Assembly (NCBI GenBank): GCA_934645275.1
Contig: CAKUDW010000087.1
Location: 1-7,670, forward strand
DNA length: 7,670 bases
Reading direction: 5' to 3'
Source of the DNA: an uncultured Clostridia bacterium
GTDB taxonomy: Bacteria; Bacillota_A; Clostridia; Christensenellales; Aristaeellaceae
Shown here: positions 6,294 through 7,670 of the stretch, one piece after another
Numbering within the stretch: the stretch's first letter is position 1
How the letters are laid out: every line of letters starts with the position of its first letter
Translations under genes and position numbers: made by a program
Notes under the pieces: model-generated
The model's input: the letters and a program-made list of their open reading frames with translations, nothing else
Database searches by the model: none
What the model was told of the DNA's origin: nothing

Positions 6294-7217
6294 CTACTTA
6301 TTATTATGCGAAACGGCACAGGCCTCGGCACGCTTGAGGAATCGCCAGTAATTCAGGCCGGCAATGTCTGCAAGCGCATTCTCGCCGTAGCCGTGCATGC
6401 GCAGCGCCTCGATCAGGCGCGGAAAGTCTGCTGGACTCGCCAGGTCCTCGGGCCAGGCGTCGATGCCGTCGAAGTCGGAGCCGAAGCCCACGATGCCTGC
6501 GCCGCCCATCTGACAAATTTCATCGATGCAGTTGACTACGTCCTCAATCGTGGCGGGACGGCCGCTTGCCAGAAAGCCCGAATAGAAGTTAACGCCGATA
6601 TAGCCGTTTCGGTCAATCAGTGCGCGCACCTGGTCACGGTTCAGATTGCGCTTTACATCGCAGAGCCAGCGCGGATTCGAATGCGAGGCGACCGGCGGTA
6701 CGGCGGCGTGCTCAATCACATCCCAGAAGCCGCCGATGTTCAGGTGCGACACGTCGGCGGCCACGCCGCGCGCATCCATTTCACGCAGCAGCTCGCGACC
6801 GAAGGGCTTCAGCGGCGCGTCGTCGTTCAAGCAGGCGGGCGTGCCGATTTCGTTTTCATAATTCCAGGTAAGTGCGACCAGGCGCAGGTGCACGTCGTCG
6901 TCAAAGTCGCGGAAAAGTTCGAGACTACCCTTAAACATTTCGCCGCCTTCTGCGGACAGTACGCCGCACGGCGCAGACGGCGGCAGCTCTGGCAGCGGTG
7001 TATCTAACCGCGTGACGGGCAGCTTTTTGTAGGCTTCCTTCATTATAAGCGCATCCGACCACGGATCTGGGCGTTCCATGGACGTATAAACGGCGAAAGT
7101 TTGTACGCTGACGCCGCCTTTGGCTAGGCGATCGCGAGTTACACAACAGCGGGCGGCAGGCAGCCCCTTAACGGCAAGCTGATACAGGGTATCGCAGTGT
7201 GCGTCGGAAACAAACAT
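6294..7217 (-). CDS. Membrane dipeptidase family (peptidase M19) zinc dipeptidase
   Basis: M19 enzymes are binuclear-zinc dipeptidases, also called renal dipeptidase-like, that cleave dipeptides with broad specificity including L-D types. From the ATG at 7217 the product is 307 aa. Expected ligands are visible: DAHCDT (H7, D9), LSAEGGEMF (E90), ADVSHLN (H158), ASHSNPR (H179, with R183 and the nearby KRNLNRDQ block) and GFGSDFDGI (D248). The C-terminal ALADIAGLNYWRFLKRA resembles the usual GLNFLRVF-type end. The reading frame stays open back to 7394, but the promoter at 7249-7277 lies inside that stretch and AGAGGA (7226-7231) sits 8 bases before 7217, so the long form is rejected. No signal peptide or membrane segment is present, so it is probably cytoplasmic. 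It is divergent from the secreted-protein gene at 7515; a link to peptide uptake is only a guess. The natural substrate cannot be read from sequence. Confidence 0.92.
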   Translation of the reverse strand: MFVSDAHCDTLYQLAVKGLPAARCCVTRDRLAKGGVSVQTFAVYTSMERPDPWSDALIMKEAYKKLPVTRLDTPLPELPPSAPCGVLSAEGGEMFKGSLELFRDFDDDVHLRLVALTWNYENEIGTPACLNDDAPLKPFGRELLREMDARGVAADVSHLNIGGFWDVIEHAAVPPVASHSNPRWLCDVKRNLNRDQVRALIDRNGYIGVNFYSGFLASGRPATIEDVVNCIDEICQMGGAGIVGFGSDFDGIDAWPEDLASPADFPRLIEALRMHGYGENALADIAGLNYWRFLKRAEACAVSHNNK

Positions 7218-7248
7218 TTTAACATTCCTCTTTTCGATGTTTTGAATT

Positions 7249-7277
7249 ATTATAGCGCAGGCAAATTCATTTTTCAA
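7249..7277 (-). promoter_or_regulatory. Sigma-A promoter of the M19 dipeptidase
   Basis: On the - strand TTGAAA (7272-7277) and a perfect TATAAT (7249-7254) are 17 bp apart. The expected start of transcription is near 7241, giving a leader of about 24 nt. This position fixes the dipeptidase start at 7217. Confidence 0.85.
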
Positions 7278-7301
7278 TTCCCAAGATGTAGGCATGTTCA
7301 T

Positions 7302-7371
7302 AAAAATGTGGAAAATCAGGATAACGAATGTTAAATACGACTCTCGAAAAAAATATTCAGAAAAACGTGGA
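7302..7371. repeat. Two direct copies of AAAAAYGTGGA in the divergent promoter region
   Basis: AAAAATGTGGA (7302-7312) and AAAAACGTGGA (7361-7371) differ at one base and lie 59 bases apart, between the two divergent -35 boxes. They could be operator sites for a shared regulator. In AT-rich DNA chance is a real alternative. Confidence 0.3.
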
Positions 7372-7388
7372 TTTTTGTCGTTTAGAAC

Positions 7389-7417
7389 TTGCAAAACGGT
7401 CCGAGATGGTTTATAAT
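7389..7417 (+). promoter_or_regulatory. Sigma-A promoter of the secreted-protein gene at 7515
   Basis: TTGCAA (7389-7394) and a perfect TATAAT (7412-7417) have 17-bp spacing. Transcription would begin near 7424, leaving a leader of about 90 nt before the ATG at 7515. It is back to back with the dipeptidase promoter, the two -35 boxes being about 110 bp apart. Confidence 0.85.
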
Positions 7418-7450
7418 AATATAAATTCCTTAATAAATTCTTGGTTGTGT

Positions 7451-7488
7451 TCCCTGAGCGCTGCGAATCGGCGCTTTGATATAAGGGA
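7451..7488 (+). other. Possible 5' leader stem-loop
   Basis: Within the leader, TCCCT (7451-7455) can pair with AGGGA (7484-7488). Inside it AGCGC (7457-7461) can pair with GCGCT (7471-7475) around a 9-nt loop, with an asymmetric internal bulge. It ends 12 bases before AGGAGGG (7501-7507), so it could stabilise the transcript or affect initiation. It matches no riboswitch class I know and is too short for most, and no T tract follows to make it an attenuator. Confidence 0.35.
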
Positions 7489-7514
7489 GAAAAGTTAATT
7501 AGGAGGGAACCCGA

Positions 7515-7670
7515 ATGAAGAAACTCGTTAGCCTGCTTCTGGCCGTGCTGATGGTCGTGGCGGTCGCTTCCGTCGCTACCGCAGAGGGCGACAACTGGAA
7601 GGTTGCCATTCTGACCGGTACTGTATCTCAGGGCGAAGAAGAATTCCGCGCCGCTGAAAAGGCCGTCGCT
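7515..7670 (+). CDS. Secreted DUF3798-like substrate-binding protein, N-terminal part (3' end outside window)
   Basis: Fifty-two codons are visible before the window ends. The ATG follows AGGAGGG (7501-7507) by 7 bases. Residues 1-23 form a classical signal peptide: KK at 2-3, the hydrophobic core LVSLLLAVLMVVAVASV, then ATA with likely cleavage before E24. There is no lipobox Cys, so the product is probably released or held otherwise than by a lipid anchor. The mature start, WKVAILTGTVSQGEEEFRAAEKAVA, resembles what I recall of DUF3798 proteins, a periplasmic-binding-protein-like family found in Clostridia and often near ABC transporter genes. This assignment rests on about 25 residues. It could be another type-1 solute-binding protein. 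The start, signal peptide and promoter are firm; the ligand is unknown. Confidence 0.72.
   Translation, partial: MKKLVSLLLAVLMVVAVASVATAEGDNWKVAILTGTVSQGEEEFRAAEKAVA

Noticed and set aside
6306..7007. 233-codon open frame on the + strand opposite the dipeptidase
   Set aside because: The zinc-ligand motifs of M19 are on the - strand. The opposite frame shows nothing recognisable.

Overview
The window looks like a chromosomal segment of an anaerobic, spore-former-related Firmicute (class Clostridia or a close relative). Three things point there: the order rbfA-nrnA-truB-ribF, a regulator with a Spo0A-type DNA-binding domain, and strong AGGAGG-type ribosome binding sites with sigma-A promoters at 17-bp spacing. 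Genes are GC-rich and intergenic regions are clearly richer in AT. No phage, transposase, CRISPR, tRNA or rRNA signature was seen. The genus cannot be fixed from this sequence.

Bases 1-2788 (+ strand) are the end of a translation/RNA operon: the 3' part of rbfA, then a DHH-family nanoRNase/pAp phosphatase (nrnA), truB and a ribF-like gene. Each start overlaps the previous stop, by 17, 4 and 4 bases. The ribF-like protein is only 183 aa. It stops right after the FAD synthetase domain, and a strong intrinsic terminator follows one base later. The riboflavin kinase half of a normal RibF is absent.

Bases 2739-3061 separate two converging transcription units. Between the two terminators lies a 210-bp element bounded by 31-bp inverted repeats, with further hairpins inside. 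Four of its five arm differences become G-U pairs in a + strand RNA.

Bases 3062-7217 (- strand) hold four genes. gap (glycolytic GAPDH) stands alone with its own promoter and terminator. Upstream are deoB (phosphopentomutase) and, four bases further up, a 243-aa Spo0A-like response regulator. Its DNA-binding domain looks intact, but its receiver has lost nearly all residues used for phosphorylation switching except the acceptor Asp. A sigma-H-like promoter may precede it. Next is an M19-family dipeptidase, whose start is placed at 7217 because its promoter lies inside the longer reading frame.

Bases 7218-7514 are an AT-rich divergent promoter region serving the dipeptidase (-) and a secreted protein (+). 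The + gene runs off the window and resembles the DUF3798 family of substrate-binding-like proteins.

The most unusual items are the degenerate-receiver Spo0A paralogue coupled to deoB, the kinase-less RibF, and the structured inverted-repeat element. No multi-gene novel system is evident; most of the window is core metabolism and translation.
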